DNA from: Brachypodium distachyon
Lineage: Eukaryota; Streptophyta; Magnoliopsida; Poales; Poaceae
DNA length: 64,000 nt
Assembly: GCF_000005505.3 (NCBI RefSeq)
Contig: NC_016132.3
Span: 7,998,001 to 8,062,000, forward strand
Reading direction: 5' to 3'
Both the position numbers and the translations under genes were made by a program. Shown here piece by piece: positions 20,652-33,457 of this stretch (positions are counted from its first letter, which is position 1; each line of letters opens with the position of its first letter). The notes under the pieces were generated by a model, which was given only the letters and a program-made list of their open reading frames with translations, was not told where the DNA came from and did no database searches.

Positions 20652-22768
20652 TCAGCCGTTCTTCGCTGCAACTTGCTCTGCACTTCCGTGCTTTGGGGAA
20701 TCCGATCCGCTGTAGAAGGAAGCCTCACTTGAAGCGTCAGAGCCCGCATCTGTAGATTGCATCTTCTTGTCATCCTGTTTCATTTGTTCCGCGTAGCTGT
20801 TGTATTCGAAGGTGGCTGGATTCCTTCCCCCGAATGCTGAATCCAGCTTATCCACGTCAAAGACCTCGGCCATAATCTTCAGGCTCTCCTTATCGTCAGA
20901 GTACACAAACTTCACCTTTTTGTAGGTCTCATGGTCCAAGAATGGCTTCACTATCTGCCATGCAAAGTATGTTAGGCCGTTCGATCTAACAACAAGAAAG
21001 TAGCTCAATTAAGAATAGCAAATAAAGCAACATTGTGGTTGCGATTCTATCTCCTTTAATGGTTTGGGTACTCAATCATGGAAAACAGAGAAAAAAATAT
21101 ATCAGCACGCAGCGTAATGAAGATATATTCAGGTTATGCGATCACTCACCTTCCAGAAAGACTCAAACAACCTAGGAGGGTTGTAAAGGATCGCTAGGCC
21201 CAGTCTCTCAGGATAACAGTCTTGCAAGACGTTCACAGTCTCTCGGGTCACCTTCAGAGGTGTGCTTCCCATTGTCCAGCCCTGGAAGTCTGTCAGCCAC
21301 ACCATCTTCTCCTGATCATCTGTCAGATTCATAATCGCTTTCTCCAAAGAGTAAACAAGATATTTGATCTGTTCCTTTCCTGAGGTGGTGTTCTGTTACA
21401 TTTCAACATTAAGCACAGAGTTAGGAAGAAAGAAGCTACGATGCTACACATTTGAAGTGTAAACGCTTTTAGACTTTTTTAGTCCTGAGAACGGACTCCG
21501 GTTCAAAATAAACATAAATATAAAGAAGCATACAGTAAAGTGTCATCATATGAAGTGTCTAGTTCGGAGATAAATGGTGATACAAGAAACAACCAGAATT
21601 GTGCTTCTCAAAATTCATATATTATGAAGAAGAGAAAATGTGGTTTCATTAAAAAAAATGTGAAGTTGTCTTTTGTCTCTACTTACTACACCAATTGAGT
21701 ATTGAGTTTATTTCTTTTTTACAGGTAGATAGATCACTCTGGAACTTGTACCAGCAGCCAGCAGGGTTAGCATGATAGCTCTATATTCGCGGTTTGCAGC
21801 CATTATGACCCTTTCAAGTTTTGACATGGCCATGCAATTCCAATATGATTTCAAAGCATATTATATGATGCGTATACGCATACATAATCATGTTTCTTTA
21901 TGGAAGCACCAAATACATCTTAAGAACCTTACGATAACAATTGAATTATTTCCAGAAATTTACTCTGCAATGAATGAGCTAACCTCTAAGCCTGGCCTCA
22001 GCACAAGAACAGTTCTTCCAAGTTTGTCCTTGTAGTCAGCCCTATATATCTTTCCAGTCTCTGCTTCATGAGCAATGTCTTCCTGAAGGTTGAAAGGATG
22101 AAAAGCTTACATTACCTCGTAAACCTGGAAATACAAGTACCTTCTAAAGTATTGAGTACAATCAGCTTTTGCATTATAATGTTTCCACGAGAATTCGCTT
22201 ATAACAAAGGCATTTAAATATCACAGTGGTGCGTGTCTGAAACAGACAACTCTTATAGTCTTATTCCTCCTTTCCTAAACCTACTTTACATACTTCTCGA
22301 ATACTACCTGTGGTTCTCACTTATCACAAATGCCGTACTTGCACCGTTCTTTATTTTGTGCAACAAACACACACGTCTTCAATTGAACATGAAGATACGA
22401 ATTGGTTAAAGTGGACATACCCAGGAAATCATTTCTGGCTTGTATGCTGCCCGCCACTTCACAGCTGCTTTCAGCATTTTACTCGCTTTCTGTACATTCC
22501 AGTTTCTTGCTCGAAGAAATCTCAATATCGAGGCATCTGAAAGGAAACCCTGTATTGCTACTGACGAGGGTTCGCCAAGCTGCTTGCGTAACTCATCTAT
22601 CTGCTCGGTAAACAGCACAACAATTTACTAGTAAAGATTAAGTACTTCCAAGAGTGCCAAGCAAAGATCTAAAGTTGAAGAACATGATCTTACTTTCTGT
22701 TGCTGTTCTTCCACGGTCATGGTTTTCTCTGTTGTACCACCATTGCTCGACTTCCATAGAAAGGACAT
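20652..22768 (-). CDS. Sec14-like / CRAL-TRIO domain phosphatidylinositol-transfer protein
   Basis: Five coding exons: 22768-22694, 22600-22421, 22082-21984, 21392-21150 and 20954-20652. All introns are GT-AG, giving 299 residues. Residues 26-85 form the CRAL-TRIO N-terminal helices (FLSDASILRFLRARNWNVQKASKML). The lipid pocket domain spans about 90-240 (GRTVLVLRPG, WLTDFQGWTMGS, QDCYPERLG, YNPPRLFESFWK, VKPFL). The Ser-rich tail (SDASSEASFYSGSDSP) looks disordered. Small one-domain Sec14 proteins exchange phosphoinositides or other lipids between membranes; the ligand here is unknown. A noncoding first exon in GC-rich sequence ends at 23558, followed by a 5'-UTR intron to 22819. The start is the first ATG after that acceptor. 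Confidence 0.88.
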
Positions 22769-22818
22769 TTTACTAAACTCGGGGGAAGATAACTCTATTA
22801 GATATGCAATCGAAACAC

Positions 22819-23557
22819 CTGCAAAAATACAGTCACAGGAATAAATACACATAAATTACCACCTTCTCTGTGTGGGAAAAAGCAACTGGCACAAGGACAG
22901 GAGTGAGACTAACAAAGCTTCAGGTAAAAACGTAATACAGAACTTACAACAAATTGCACTCGCTTTTTTTCCCAAATGGAAAGAAATGGTACTCTTTTTA
23001 TGTTTATGTGTAACATAGGAAACTCAAGAGTGAGAACGCAAAGCTCAGGAGCCATGACATCAAAATTAACAGCCCAGGACAGATTGTTTACGTCCATGAC
23101 TGAGCGACAAATCATGGGAACCCCCGAAATGGGAGAAACCAAGCAGGGCAAGCCACTAGATTCCACTCTAGCATCGATGATACTGGCGCCTAACCTTCGA
23201 GACGCGATAACACAACGGAGCAGCATTAAGGCATGCTTCAGTTGTTCCTTCGTCAAAGTAGAATTGGATCTGCTAACGTTACAGTCAGCTTTACGTGGGC
23301 TGAAGAAACAAGTCGAGATCGAGTCAACGCGAACGAACCACCGGCGGTTCCAGTAACATAATCAGCCAAAAACCCGCTGGAATTTCGGGGGGAGGAACAG
23401 ATCGAAATCTACTAAATTTCCCCGCGCGGAAGAACGCCCATCCAATCAGGCAGCCAAAGGAGCACGCTAGGAATCTACAATCTAACCTGCCTCCCAAAGA
23501 GCGCACGCGGCACGGTTGCTGTGCCTGAATCAATCAAAGACGGCAGCCATTACGCAC
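22819..23557 (-). other. 5'-UTR intron of the Sec14-like gene
   Basis: Donor GAG|GTGCGTA at 23558/23557 and acceptor TTTTTGCAG ending at 22819. The upstream exon lies in the GC-rich block of about 23560-23760, which would be the transcription start region. It has no clear TATA. Small frames on the plus strand inside this intron are not genes. Confidence 0.65.
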
Positions 23558-23759
23558 CTCGATCCGGCTTCTCGGGGGCGCCGACGAGGACCGACCAGCG
23601 AAACGGGCCGAGTCGACACGCCAAGATCGATCACCGTCACCACTCACGAGCGTAGGCCCTCCGTGCGTGGTCGGAAGGAACCGATGAGGAAGTGAGGAAC
23701 AGCTGCTGAGCGGTAGTGGCCTAGTGGGGGATGAGGAGGAGGGATAAAGCGGGTGGGAA

Positions 23760-25761
23760 CTGGGCAAGGAGACGAGACGAGTCCTTGACGGCGTGCGCGG
23801 GGCGTGCGAGACCGGGCGGGGGGGAAGGAAGGTGGAAGTCGCCTCGCCACCGCACCGTGTGCAGGAGGGTGGCGCGTCGGCCGTCAGGTGTCACCACCAC
23901 AGCGGCCGTAGGCGTAGGGTGGTCGGCAGGACTCGGGTCGGGACGGGAGATGCCTCCTCCAGATATTTCTTGTACTGTAGCAGAGACTTTTCTTAGCAGC
24001 CAGAACCAGAAGGATTCTAAAGTTAGGCACATGCTCCTTGCTCGATACTCCTATTGCGTTCCCTCTTTCTCCGCAAAGATAAAACATCATTCATTTTGAA
24101 ATGGACTTTGTAGCCATGCAGCATTCTCGTGCAAACTTAGAGTCGCAGATGTTAATAAGTAATTTTTTCTATAACTTTAATCAAAGTTTAAGAATTTTTT
24201 TGACTTAGAATAAACCTAGTATTCGTTACATATAGAACGAGTGGAGTATATATTATGTAAAAGGAAAAAACGCATGAAGATCTTCTGTTATGTTAGACGA
24301 TTTTTAAACAGCTCAACAAGTAGCAAAACATCCAAAAGAATAACTTAACCGGATGTAATTGTCATGACAAACCTAATGTCAACCGCTAGATTACTAAGTT
24401 TTGAAGTAGTATGCATATTGTATTGTTGGGCCGTCGATGAGAATAAAACGGCAAGCATATAGTATCACTTTATTTAGGAAAAGCATGTCCCTAGATCACT
24501 TCTTAAGGGGGGATGGAAAGGTTCCTTAATCACTTTTGACTTCTGAGTTTCTGGGATCCCTTTATTTTAAATGACAACAAAAGATAAAGCTTTTGACTGA
24601 GAAGCTCGTTGCTCCTTCTCATTTTATTATTTTTAAATAAACCAAAAGGTGTATTTGCAGATTAAAGGAAACCCCAAAATCCTAAATGTTTTTTTATGTA
24701 GAAAAGAATAGGAGGCGATAACATTTAGTGGGAAAAGCACTTTCATCAGTTTTACCTTTTTCTTTTGAGGAACGATTGAGTGCGGCCTTTTCATCAAGAA
24801 GAATGATATAGAGGCTTGTTTTTCAGGGGGGCATGCCGAAACCCTAAAGTACTTTCATCTGTGAACTGCACAAAACAAAACAAAAATGATCGTCTATAGC
24901 CAGCTAGAGATTTTATCAAACACAAACAAAAATATATCCATCCATGTGAACTGTTTACCATTATGGACCATCACAGTTTGTGTCTAAATGCATTTCTAAC
25001 CTTTTCCAATAAGCTTGGGAGTCGAATATCCGTCCTTAGAAAGTTGGACGCCTATTATTGTAAAAAACAGTGCATGATATCTAACTATCCAAGTAACTAA
25101 AACCACAGTGAAGCTAACTGTGGATGGGTTGTTTCGACAATTCAAAAACCAATATTTAGGGTATAAAAGTATGAGTGTGGCTATATCTAAATTGCATGAT
25201 TTTAAGCAAAAGACTCAAATATAAGTTGATGAATCAGAGACATTGGATTAGTATACAGATCTCACTTTATCCTTCATTTTTCATCATCCGTTTCGAATCT
25301 TAAAGCACAAATCTTATCTAATGGCTTAGCTGCCGAGGAATCAGTTTATTTCTAACAAAAAATCGGACAACTTAGATATATCAAAACAATAAAAGTACAT
25401 TTTTGCCTGAGTTTAGTTTGGAAACTGACCTTTCTTTGAGGCGAAAACTAACTTTTTTTAAGCATGGAATGACGAGCTCACACCCATGGGCGCGAGGCCC
25501 AAAAACCTGGCTTCGAGCAGGCCAGCTTATATGGGCTAACCAGGCTAGTACAATTAGGCCGAATTATGCTCATGTGGATCTCAGGGCTCTCAAGGGCCTG
25601 TGCTGAGAAGCAAACGGCCCAGGCGTCCTGCGCTTCTTCCTCCATCGGAAGTTCGGAACACTCCCGTTGCTCCGAGCGGCGCGACATCCGAGCTTAACCC
25701 TACCCCAGCGCCCCCCTCTCTCTCTTTCTCCCCGGCTACCTGCGCGCGCGCGGCCGCCGTG
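23760..25761. other. Divergent intergenic region between Sec14-like and SPF27 genes
   Basis: 23760-24030 is GC-rich promoter-side sequence of the minus-strand gene. About 24160-24250 is half of a MITE (ending GAACGAGTGGAGTA). About 24260-25400 is AT-rich with nothing recognised. About 25590-25761 is the likely 5' UTR of SPF27, with a partial telo-box TTAACCCTA at 25694-25702 and a CT-rich run. Confidence 0.45.
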
Positions 25762-28700
25762 ATGGCCCTGTCGGCGACGAGGGAGGTGCTCATGCTTGAG
25801 GCGCCACCAGCCGAGGCGGCGGGGGTGCCGTGGCGCTCGCCGCCAGACGCGGAGGTGGTGGACGCGCTGCCCTATATCGACGGTGACTACGGCGACCCGT
25901 CGGTGAAGCGCGAGGTCGACCGCCTCGTTGAGGAAGAGATGCGCCGCGCGCACCGCAAGCCAGCCGACTTCCTCCGCGACCTGCCCCCCGTCCCCGCCTT
26001 TGGATTCGAGGTGGATTCCTCAGCCCCACTCCGTTGGTTTTTCGAGACCCTCATTTTCCCCTTTCGAGTGCGATCTGCGTTTAGGGTTCTAAGGAGGAGA
26101 TAATTGGGGCCATGGTTTATATAGTTCTATACTTCAAAGGGATGCACTGAGGTTTTCGTTTTTTTTTTGTCATTTTATCTTTTCAACATAGTGTTAATAT
26201 CTCGAACTTTAGGGTATTGTCACAAATTATGTCTGCAAAATTACGTTTCTTGTTAGAAAGTGTAGTATGCTAATAGGAGCTGAGGCATGTCTAGGACAAG
26301 GTTTCATTGTTGGATGTGTGCTTGGGGAACAACATAGCAGACCACCACATTCACTAGCCCTGAAAAAAGAACTCGCTTATGTTGGTTCGATCTTATGTTG
26401 TTGATGTTTATTTCTCAATGAATCGAGGTTACTTGTGAGCTAATGGTGTTGATATCTTTTGTTTCCATTCAACCAATCAATGAGAGCTGTATAACTATTA
26501 GCTTCATTTTTCATGCTAGAGGAAAATATTGACCTGCTGAAAATATTTTCCGGTTCTTGCATGGTTTCACTAATAAGCTGGCTTCCTGTGCCTTTGACTT
26601 TGCTGAAGTACTTACGAAGTATTGTACCACAGCTGCATCGCAAACAGTACTTCATCCAGTGCAAGATAGACATCATTTTAGGGACTTGGTTTTGGATTGC
26701 AACATTTGGCATTTTTAAGCAACATTCTCCACCAAATGTCAGTACTGATTTATTATGGTCAGTGGTGTTAGATAAATTAGTATGTACTCCCTCCAATCCA
26801 TAATAAGTGTCTCAGATTTAGTACAACTTTGTACTAACTTTGTAAATCTGAGACTTATTATGGATCGGGGGGAGTAGTAATATGTGAAAATCTTGTTGCG
26901 CCAGAAGCTAAAACTACAAATAATCTGGACCAAAATTAACACATTATTTTGCACAATTCAATAGTATGACTAGAGGCAGCCAAGTTCAATGCATGAGGAA
27001 TACAGTGACCAATGTATCTCAGAAAACCTGCCATGTACTAGCTGAACTACAACTAGATTGGAGGGGCATTCTCACATTGAAGGAAGAGTTCTTATGTGAC
27101 TAGACGCATCCTGTTAATTCCTGTCTAATATGTTGTTTCAACTACTCCCTCCGTCCCAAAATTTGTGAGCACCTAGTCATTGTATAGATTCTTATACAAA
27201 TCCACGTCACTTATTTTGGGACGGAGGGATACATGCTTGTAGAACAAGGTGGGTTCATACCTTATTTTCTGACATAGTTCGCCCGCAGTTAACTCTGTGT
27301 CTGCTACTCTAATGTCACTACCAGTAAGCAATTAATACATTCTTTTGCTGGAAATGCTGCGTAAAAATCTAACAAGTATATTTTCAAACTAAAACCAGCT
27401 CTGAACGACATGTGAACCTCATTGAGTAGTTCTGACATTCTTGGTTGTGTCTCAACAGAAGTAACGATTAGCTTATGTAGTTGGGTGTTCAGACAACAAC
27501 CTTGTCATTGTTTGTGGCACCTGATGTTGGTTAACAGTTGAGTAAGTTGACTTGTTATGTTTCTTACGCGCAGATGAGGTCACATGCCCAACATAAAATG
27601 CATGTCTGATGGTACTTAATATAGACAAGTATTTGTAACCTGTGATTTTGTTCCATATTAGATGGTCAGTATGCACATTTGCAAATCTGTTAAATGCCTA
27701 AAGATTTTCTTGTGACATGTTTTGGTAATAGTGTATACATGGACACTTACAACTTGCGTGCTTTGATTATTTAGCATATAATATTTTCGATGTATTTCAT
27801 GTTCTCATTTAGCATTTTCTGTCTTAGAACAATCCGATGCTTGCAAAAGAGTACGATCGTGTTCGAGCTGGCAAGCCACCTGCTACCATAGAGATGTCTC
27901 GGTATGGTTTGGAGCCACCTCCAGCGAACAAGAGGAATGATGTCGCTGCTTGGAGGCAGGCTTTACGGAATGCTCAGAGTCAGTTGCAGCATCAAATTAT
28001 AAGGTAAGGCTGGTTACTGCATTTGAGGAATTACATCCTGTGAATCGGCATTTCTATTATAGAGATACACATTAAGAGCCTTTTTGTGAGCACTAAGACA
28101 GCTTCTTTGTTAATTGTAACGGTTCAAGTTGTGAAGATGAATGTTTTGTATTTATGAATTCATACTAAGGAGATGAGCTGCTATAGTCATTCTTAGAGTG
28201 ATGTGGCCAGGATATCCACGGGACTGTTCCACACTCAAAACTGCATTAAGTAGGTGTCAATTAAAAATAAAATAGTCAAATAGAAATCAAATGAAAAAGG
28301 ACACTGTATAACAAAAGAGATCTGCAGCCTATTTGAAATGATAAGCACTAATATCATTTGCGATGCAACAGCTGACTCTTCTATACATATAATCATTGGT
28401 AGAATGGAAGGCAGCATAGTGCTCCTAGTTATATTAGACACACTATAATAACCATTTCGTTGACAGTGCATGCTCCAGGTTTAGTCATATGATTTTGGTT
28501 GTCGCATGTAAGACTTTGAATATCTCAGCCTTCAGATGTTATTTTGGAGGTGCTGCTTCTCATTTGACCCTATGGTACTCATCATGTATTGTCTGCTACT
28601 GATGTCAAACGTACTTCGATTATTAGTTTTGATATGAAGTCAGTATTACAGGATTGAAAATTTGGAGCTTATGCTCAAGCATGGTGTTGAGGTTTGGAAG

Positions 28701-29453
28701 CTGCAGAACAGAAAAATGGAATCAATTTTGTCCAGGTAATTTGTTCTAATCATATGTCTTTGACAGTGCTTTATCACTTCTATATCAGAACTGTGCATTT
28801 CATTCGAGACTCAAGTTTGGTTTTTGGACTGTCATCAGTACTGTCCCATGTCGAAGGTGACAAAAAGAATGTATCTGTAGCTCTCACATGTGTGATGCAT
28901 CAATGTTAGTGCAGCTTAGACATCCACTGGATTCTGAGGCACCTGCTTGATTATTTGTAGATGCTTTAAGTTGATATACTAGTTGTAGTTCCAGCACTAT
29001 GTGGTAACTTGATACTTTGTAGGATGCAAAAAATGGCTGTGGAATACAATGAGAAGATAGAAATTGTCAACCGCGAGAGGAAATTCCACCAGGTAATTAA
29101 CCGTTGGCCCATGCTTCTAAATTTGAATCATGCCCATACTGTACAGGAAACTGATAATCCGTTTTTGTTCAGCAAAACACTGGTGGACAGCTCCATGCCT
29201 TGACAATAGAATGGCAGGAGCTTTGTCAGAAAAATATAGCTATTCAAGCCGCCTGTGTTGATTTGCAGAATCAGATTGATCAGCTTAAACTTGAAGCTAA
29301 AGAGCAGTATGATCTCCCTCCCCTCCCATCCCCTCCCCTGCCCTCCCTCACTCTCTCCCTCTCTTCTTGTGTCATGACAAGTTCTTCGACAGGGGAATGC
29401 CAATGGATGATAGCACTGAAAATAACCCACAAGCATCAGTAGGGATCATGTGA
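25762..29453 (+). CDS. SPF27: Pre-mRNA-splicing factor SPF27 (BCAS2/MOS4 family)
   Basis: Six exons: 25762-26010, 27828-28003, 28652-28735, 29023-29092, 29173-29306 and 29393-29453. All introns are GT-AG, giving 257 residues. The family pattern is clear: [10 protein letters not shown] near 35-45, [14 protein letters not shown], the [15 protein letters not shown] block, SRYGLEPP, then a long coiled coil ([41 protein letters not shown]). SPF27 is a core member of the Prp19/NineTeen complex that helps activate the spliceosome; the Arabidopsis orthologue MOS4 also affects immunity. The last intron is only 86 nt with a strong CT tract. Reading through it would swap the acidic tail [11 protein letters not shown] for an unrelated Ser/Pro-rich one. 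Intron 1 holds two MITEs. Confidence 0.93.
26785..26876. mobile_element. MITE in SPF27 intron 1
   Basis: About 92 bp. TACTCCCTCCAATCCATAAT pairs with ATTATGGATCGGGGGGAGTA, and AAGTGTCTCAGATTTAGTAC continues the hairpin. TA borders both ends. The same subfamily lies at 40154-40250. Confidence 0.85.
27143..27231. mobile_element. MITE in SPF27 intron 1 (second)
   Basis: About 89 bp. TACTCCCTCCGTCCCAAAAT faces ATTTTGGGACGGAGGGATA around a short core. Mariner-type ends with TA. Confidence 0.85.
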
Positions 29454-30556
29454 GATTGTGAGGTACCATTTGTTATAAAAAATTGCAGTATTGTTCAGTC
29501 TGCTTTCCACTTAGCAGAATTCCTTAATTATTTTGACAAGTTAAGATCTTTCTACAGATACAAATGTAGGATGGAAGAAGCTTTGGCACTCCCATGAGAT
29601 GTCAGCTAGACCTGCAACTCAGTTCCAGATACCTACCCAGGCTGCTACCATGTCAAATCCCATTTGTGGACTGTGTGATCTTTATGTCACGTGAGAACAT
29701 GTGCTGCGGCTGGGGGACACCCGATAGAGAAACAGCTTAAATCCATGTATTTGTTGTCTGGTAGAGTGTTAGTTTTCTGTTGATTGCAAATGGGTGTCGA
29801 CTTTTCAGGGTGTAAATTTGTACCTTAACATTAAGTATTGGCCGAAACTTTTGCCTATTTAGCACTGCTCGTTTCAGAAAATTATACTGCGCCTTGCAGC
29901 CATCTTGTCTAAACTTCATTGCCTTGCTCTGGGGTTTATAGGCTGGTGCTAATTGTCTGCATTTGTAGTTTCATGCTCCTTTCGTTCAACAAAAGATGTC
30001 TAAACTTTGATTAAATTTGAATGCATCTATACATTAAATCATGTCTAGATACATTTAAATTTTGACAAACTTGAGACATCCTTTGTTGGACCGCGGGAAT
30101 ATGTCTTTTGCCGTCCAGATTTCCTACCGTATGTCCTAGCACCCGTATATATACATACGTCAGTTCTGTCTTCTTTAGGCGACTGCTAATATTTTTCTTT
30201 CATGACTTAGACGTGGTTAAAAGCAAAATTAGTGCAATGAGGCGTCACATATCAGTGTATCAGAATCTGGGTGACATATTGATTTGTATACTTTGTCCCT
30301 TTCTGAGACGTGGCATTGTTCCTTTCTGCAGAAAAAATATTCAAAGGTATTTTCCCCAATATATTTTAGGTGTCTTGTTGCTCCTTGTCCTTGTTCTCCT
30401 CACTGGCATGTGGGTCCACATTTTCTTTTTCAAATGTAGCGCCACCTGGGCCCTAGACACATCGTCCCGAGCCCTGACATGGTTCTAGCTTCTAGCGCCG
30501 CAACACGGCCGAAGCTACACTCCAAGCTTCCCCCATTCCCAAATCTCGCCCAAACC
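29454..30556. other. SPF27 3' region and geranylgeranyl reductase upstream region
   Basis: 29454-29950 is likely SPF27 3' UTR and downstream sequence. A MITE follows at 29976-30100. A TATATATA lies at 30146-30153, and about 30200-30470 is AT-rich. GC content rises abruptly at 30430. An in-frame ATG at 30479 could extend the reductase by 26 residues. Confidence 0.4.
29976..30100. mobile_element. MITE (TTCGTTCAACAAAAGATGTC type)
   Basis: CTCCTTTCGTTCAACAAAAG at the left pairs with the complement in CATCCTTTGTTGGACCGCGGGA at the right. The core has two related ACATT-rich segments. Confidence 0.75.
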
Positions 30557-31885
30557 ATGGCGACGATGGTCGCCGCTTGCCACTCCCCAGCTCGCCTCTC
30601 AGTCTCCTGCTCTTCCTCCTCGTCGGCTCGCCCGCTGCGCGTGGCCGTGGTGGGCGGCGGGCCTGCCGGCGCGTCGGCGGCCGAGGCGCTGGCCTCCGCG
30701 GGCGCCCAGGCGTTCCTCCTGGAGCGCAGCCCGGCGGGGGCCAAGCCCTGCGGCGGCGCCATCCCGCTCTGCATGCTGGACGAGTTCTCCATCCCTCTGG
30801 AGCTTGTCGACCGCCGCGTCACCCGCATGCGCGTCCTCTCCCCCTCCAACCTCGCCGCCGACTTCTCCAAGACGCTCCCCCCGGGCGCGCACATCCCCAT
30901 GCTCCGCCGCGAGGTGCTCGACTCCTTCCTCCGCCGCCGCGCCGCCGACGCTGGCGCCACCCTCGTCCCGGGCCTCGTCACCTCCCTCTCCCTCCCCGCG
31001 GGGCCCTCCGACCCCTACCTCGTCCACTACATCTCCTCCGCCGCCGCCGACGGCCGGAGCGTGCTGGAGGTGGACGCCGTGGTGGGCGCGGACGGCGCCA
31101 ACAGCCGGGTCGCACGCGAGGTCGGCGCCGGCGGGTACTCGACGGCCATCGCCTTCCAGGAGCGCATCCGGCTCCCCGACGCGGCCATGGGGTACTACGA
31201 CGACCTGGCCGAGATGTACGTGGGCGGGGACGTGTCCCCGGACTTCTACGGCTGGGTGTTCCCCAAGTGCGACCACGTGGCCGTCGGCACGGGCACCGTG
31301 GCCGCCAAGCCAGACATCAAGAAATTCCAGGCCGGCATCCGCGCGCGGGCCGGGCCGAAGATCGCGGGGGGGAAGGTGATCAAGGTGGAGGCCCACCCGA
31401 TCCCGGAGCACCCGCGCCCGCGCCGCGTGGTCGGCCGCGTGGCGCTCGTGGGCGACGCGGCGGGGTACGTCACCCGGTGCTCCGGGGAAGGCATCTACTT
31501 CGCGGCCAAGTCCGGGAGGCTCTGCGGGCAGGCCATGGCGGATGAGTGGCGGGTGACCGGGAAGGTGACCGAGGGCGGGATCAGGCAAGGGTACCTCCGG
31601 GCTTGGGACGACGAGTTCCTGCTGACGTTCCGGTTCCTGGACCTGCTGCAGCGGGTGTTCTACGGGGGCAACGCGGGGCGGGAGGCGCTGGTGGAGATGT
31701 GCGCCGACGAGCACGTGCAGCGGCGGACGTTCGACTGCTACCTCAACAAGCGGATGGCGCCGGGGGAGCCGTGGGCCGACCTCCAGCTGCTCTGGCGCAC
31801 GGCCGGCAGCATGGTGCGCTGCAGCGTACTCGGCAAGGAGGTCCAGCGCCTCCGCCGGCTCGAGATGCTGCAGCAGGCTACCTGA
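30557..31885 (+). CDS. Geranylgeranyl diphosphate reductase, plastid (CHLP family)
   Basis: An intronless frame of 442 residues from the ATG at 30557. An in-frame ATG at 30479 would give 468. I prefer 30557 because of its better context (AACCATGG) and a transit-peptide-like start rich in Ala/Ser/Arg. The FAD-binding fold opens at residues 28-40 (RVAVVGGGPAGAS). AKPCGGAIP, DAVVGADGANSRVAR and VGDAAGYVTRCSGEGI follow, all hallmarks of geranylgeranyl reductases. The enzyme uses NADPH to reduce geranylgeranyl chains to phytyl for chlorophyll and tocopherol. GC content is extreme, so four other long frames overlap; they are shadows. It faces the plastid ADP,ATP carrier tail to tail. Confidence 0.93.
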   Translation: MATMVAACHSPARLSVSCSSSSSARPLRVAVVGGGPAGASAAEALASAGAQAFLLERSPAGAKPCGGAIPLCMLDEFSIPLELVDRRVTRMRVLSPSNLAADFSKTLPPGAHIPMLRREVLDSFLRRRAADAGATLVPGLVTSLSLPAGPSDPYLVHYISSAAADGRSVLEVDAVVGADGANSRVAREVGAGGYSTAIAFQERIRLPDAAMGYYDDLAEMYVGGDVSPDFYGWVFPKCDHVAVGTGTVAAKPDIKKFQAGIRARAGPKIAGGKVIKVEAHPIPEHPRPRRVVGRVALVGDAAGYVTRCSGEGIYFAAKSGRLCGQAMADEWRVTGKVTEGGIRQGYLRAWDDEFLLTFRFLDLLQRVFYGGNAGREALVEMCADEHVQRRTFDCYLNKRMAPGEPWADLQLLWRTAGSMVRCSVLGKEVQRLRRLEMLQQAT

Positions 31886-33457
31886 AATGTGTAATCCTTG
31901 TGTACTTGAGCAATAACGTGGTGAGTGTGCTGTGTAGCATTTCTGATCTGTATTGGCTGTTTGGCTGCATGTAATGCAAGCATGCGAGTCTCAATTTGGT
32001 AATCGGGGTAGCCTTTTTTAGGCCCTTTTATGTTTGGTATGGGGAATTTTTATGAAATGCAACCACTGGCCACTACTTTACCCTATGTATTTTTTTCGTC
32101 TCTGTCACCCACTTTACCTTGCGAATGCGAATGGCCAGTTTGATCGCGTTTGCTGGCCACTAGGTACATGTAATGTAATGCAGCTTGAACGATGTGATAC
32201 TGATTGGACATATCGTCACTCCACTGGAATAGCCGAATAGATGAAAACTCTATCGTCTCTGATGTCTAAGCAGTGGCAAGCTTCAGCATTTTGCTTTCAG
32301 ATCTTTTGATTTATTTTCTGTCCGAAAATAAGTGACTTAGATCATGTATACAAATCCAAGTCACCTATTTTCGGACGGAGCTGAGTACCATACAACCTAA
32401 AATTATGCAAATTTGCTATCTACGTCAATGTAATGGTATAACTCTTGGCTGTTGACTTTACACTTTGTAAATGTTTTACATCTCTTGTAAACCATAAATG
32501 ATTAAAATTGAATAGACACCACTGCTTTATAACGAAATTATCCACACGTTATGGTTCTCCTTTGTTTCAGAACATCAGTTTCTTGCCACAAATAAATCAT
32601 TGCACAAATATTAGAGCAGCCATGGAACAGTTGGATAAAATATGCAAATTTACAGGACCAGTGGCATCCTAGTCCAGCCGTATACAGTTTGAACTAGAAA
32701 TCTGGAATGATGCAATTTCAACAGCACGCACACATGATAATTGCAGGTTCCAGGCACAAAAGCACATCTAGACCTTGGAAGTACAGTACAATTTGTGCAA
32801 CACATTTTACCAATCTAAAAACGAGGACAAATAGATACATATATTCTCATCAATAAACAAAAACTAGGTACACTCTTCCCAAAACTGTATTTCATTATTC
32901 CCATTCATCACCTAATCTAAAACAGACTGAAATAAAAATACAAATTACCAAAAAGACAGTCCATAAGGTCATGTTCTCTGAACTGAAGCTAATCATTCAA
33001 TGGTGAATCCAAATCTTTCTTCAGCCTGGAAATTACGGTGTCAGCACGGTTGTAGTAATCACCCCAATCTGTAGAACTAGGATGTATTTCTTTCAAGGAG
33101 AGCCTGTCACTGGGCAGGCAGTAACCGGGGGAGCTCCATTATATTTCACAGATCTGTCTATAGCATAGTGGTAAACCTTTTGGAGAACTTGTGAGGTCAA
33201 TATATGCTTCCATTCAAATAAAGTCTTGTAAGGTGAATGCTTGTACTAAATCTAGTTAAAGCTGTGGTGCCACTAAAGAAATCAACTGACTGCCTTACTT
33301 GATTCTAATGCCTCTACCGCAAGTTAGGACCAATCTAAAAAATGTGCCATCTAAACCCTAGAATACTACCTGGGAAAGGCAGAACAAAGAAAAGTGGAGC
33401 ATGAAAAGAGGTAGTGTGTTAGCTCCCCGAGCCTTAAGGTTCAGTAATATTATTTTC
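31886..33457. other. Convergent intergenic region
   Basis: 3' UTRs of the reductase (from 31886) and of the carrier (down from 33457) are expected here. A small MITE at about 32316-32387 pairs TGTCCGAAAATAAGTGAC with its complement GTCACCTATTTTCGGACG. No further gene is seen; about 32400-33400 has short frames only. Confidence 0.45.
32316..32387. mobile_element. Short MITE (GTCCGAAAATAAGTGACTT type)
   Basis: About 72 bp. CTGTCCGAAAATAAGTGACTT and AAGTCACCTATTTTCGGACGG are inverted, with a tiny core containing ATACAAATCC. Confidence 0.75.

Noticed and set aside
22976..23356. Plus-strand 126-codon frame and its minus-strand partner inside the Sec14-like gene
   Set aside because: They lie within the 5'-UTR intron and match nothing; the host gene's splice sites explain the region.
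30577..31714. Long frames on both strands over the geranylgeranyl reductase (322, 371 and 191 codons)
   Set aside because: They are shadows of an extremely GC-rich gene, with Arg/Pro/Gly runs and no domains, while the 30557-31885 frame is a clear enzyme.
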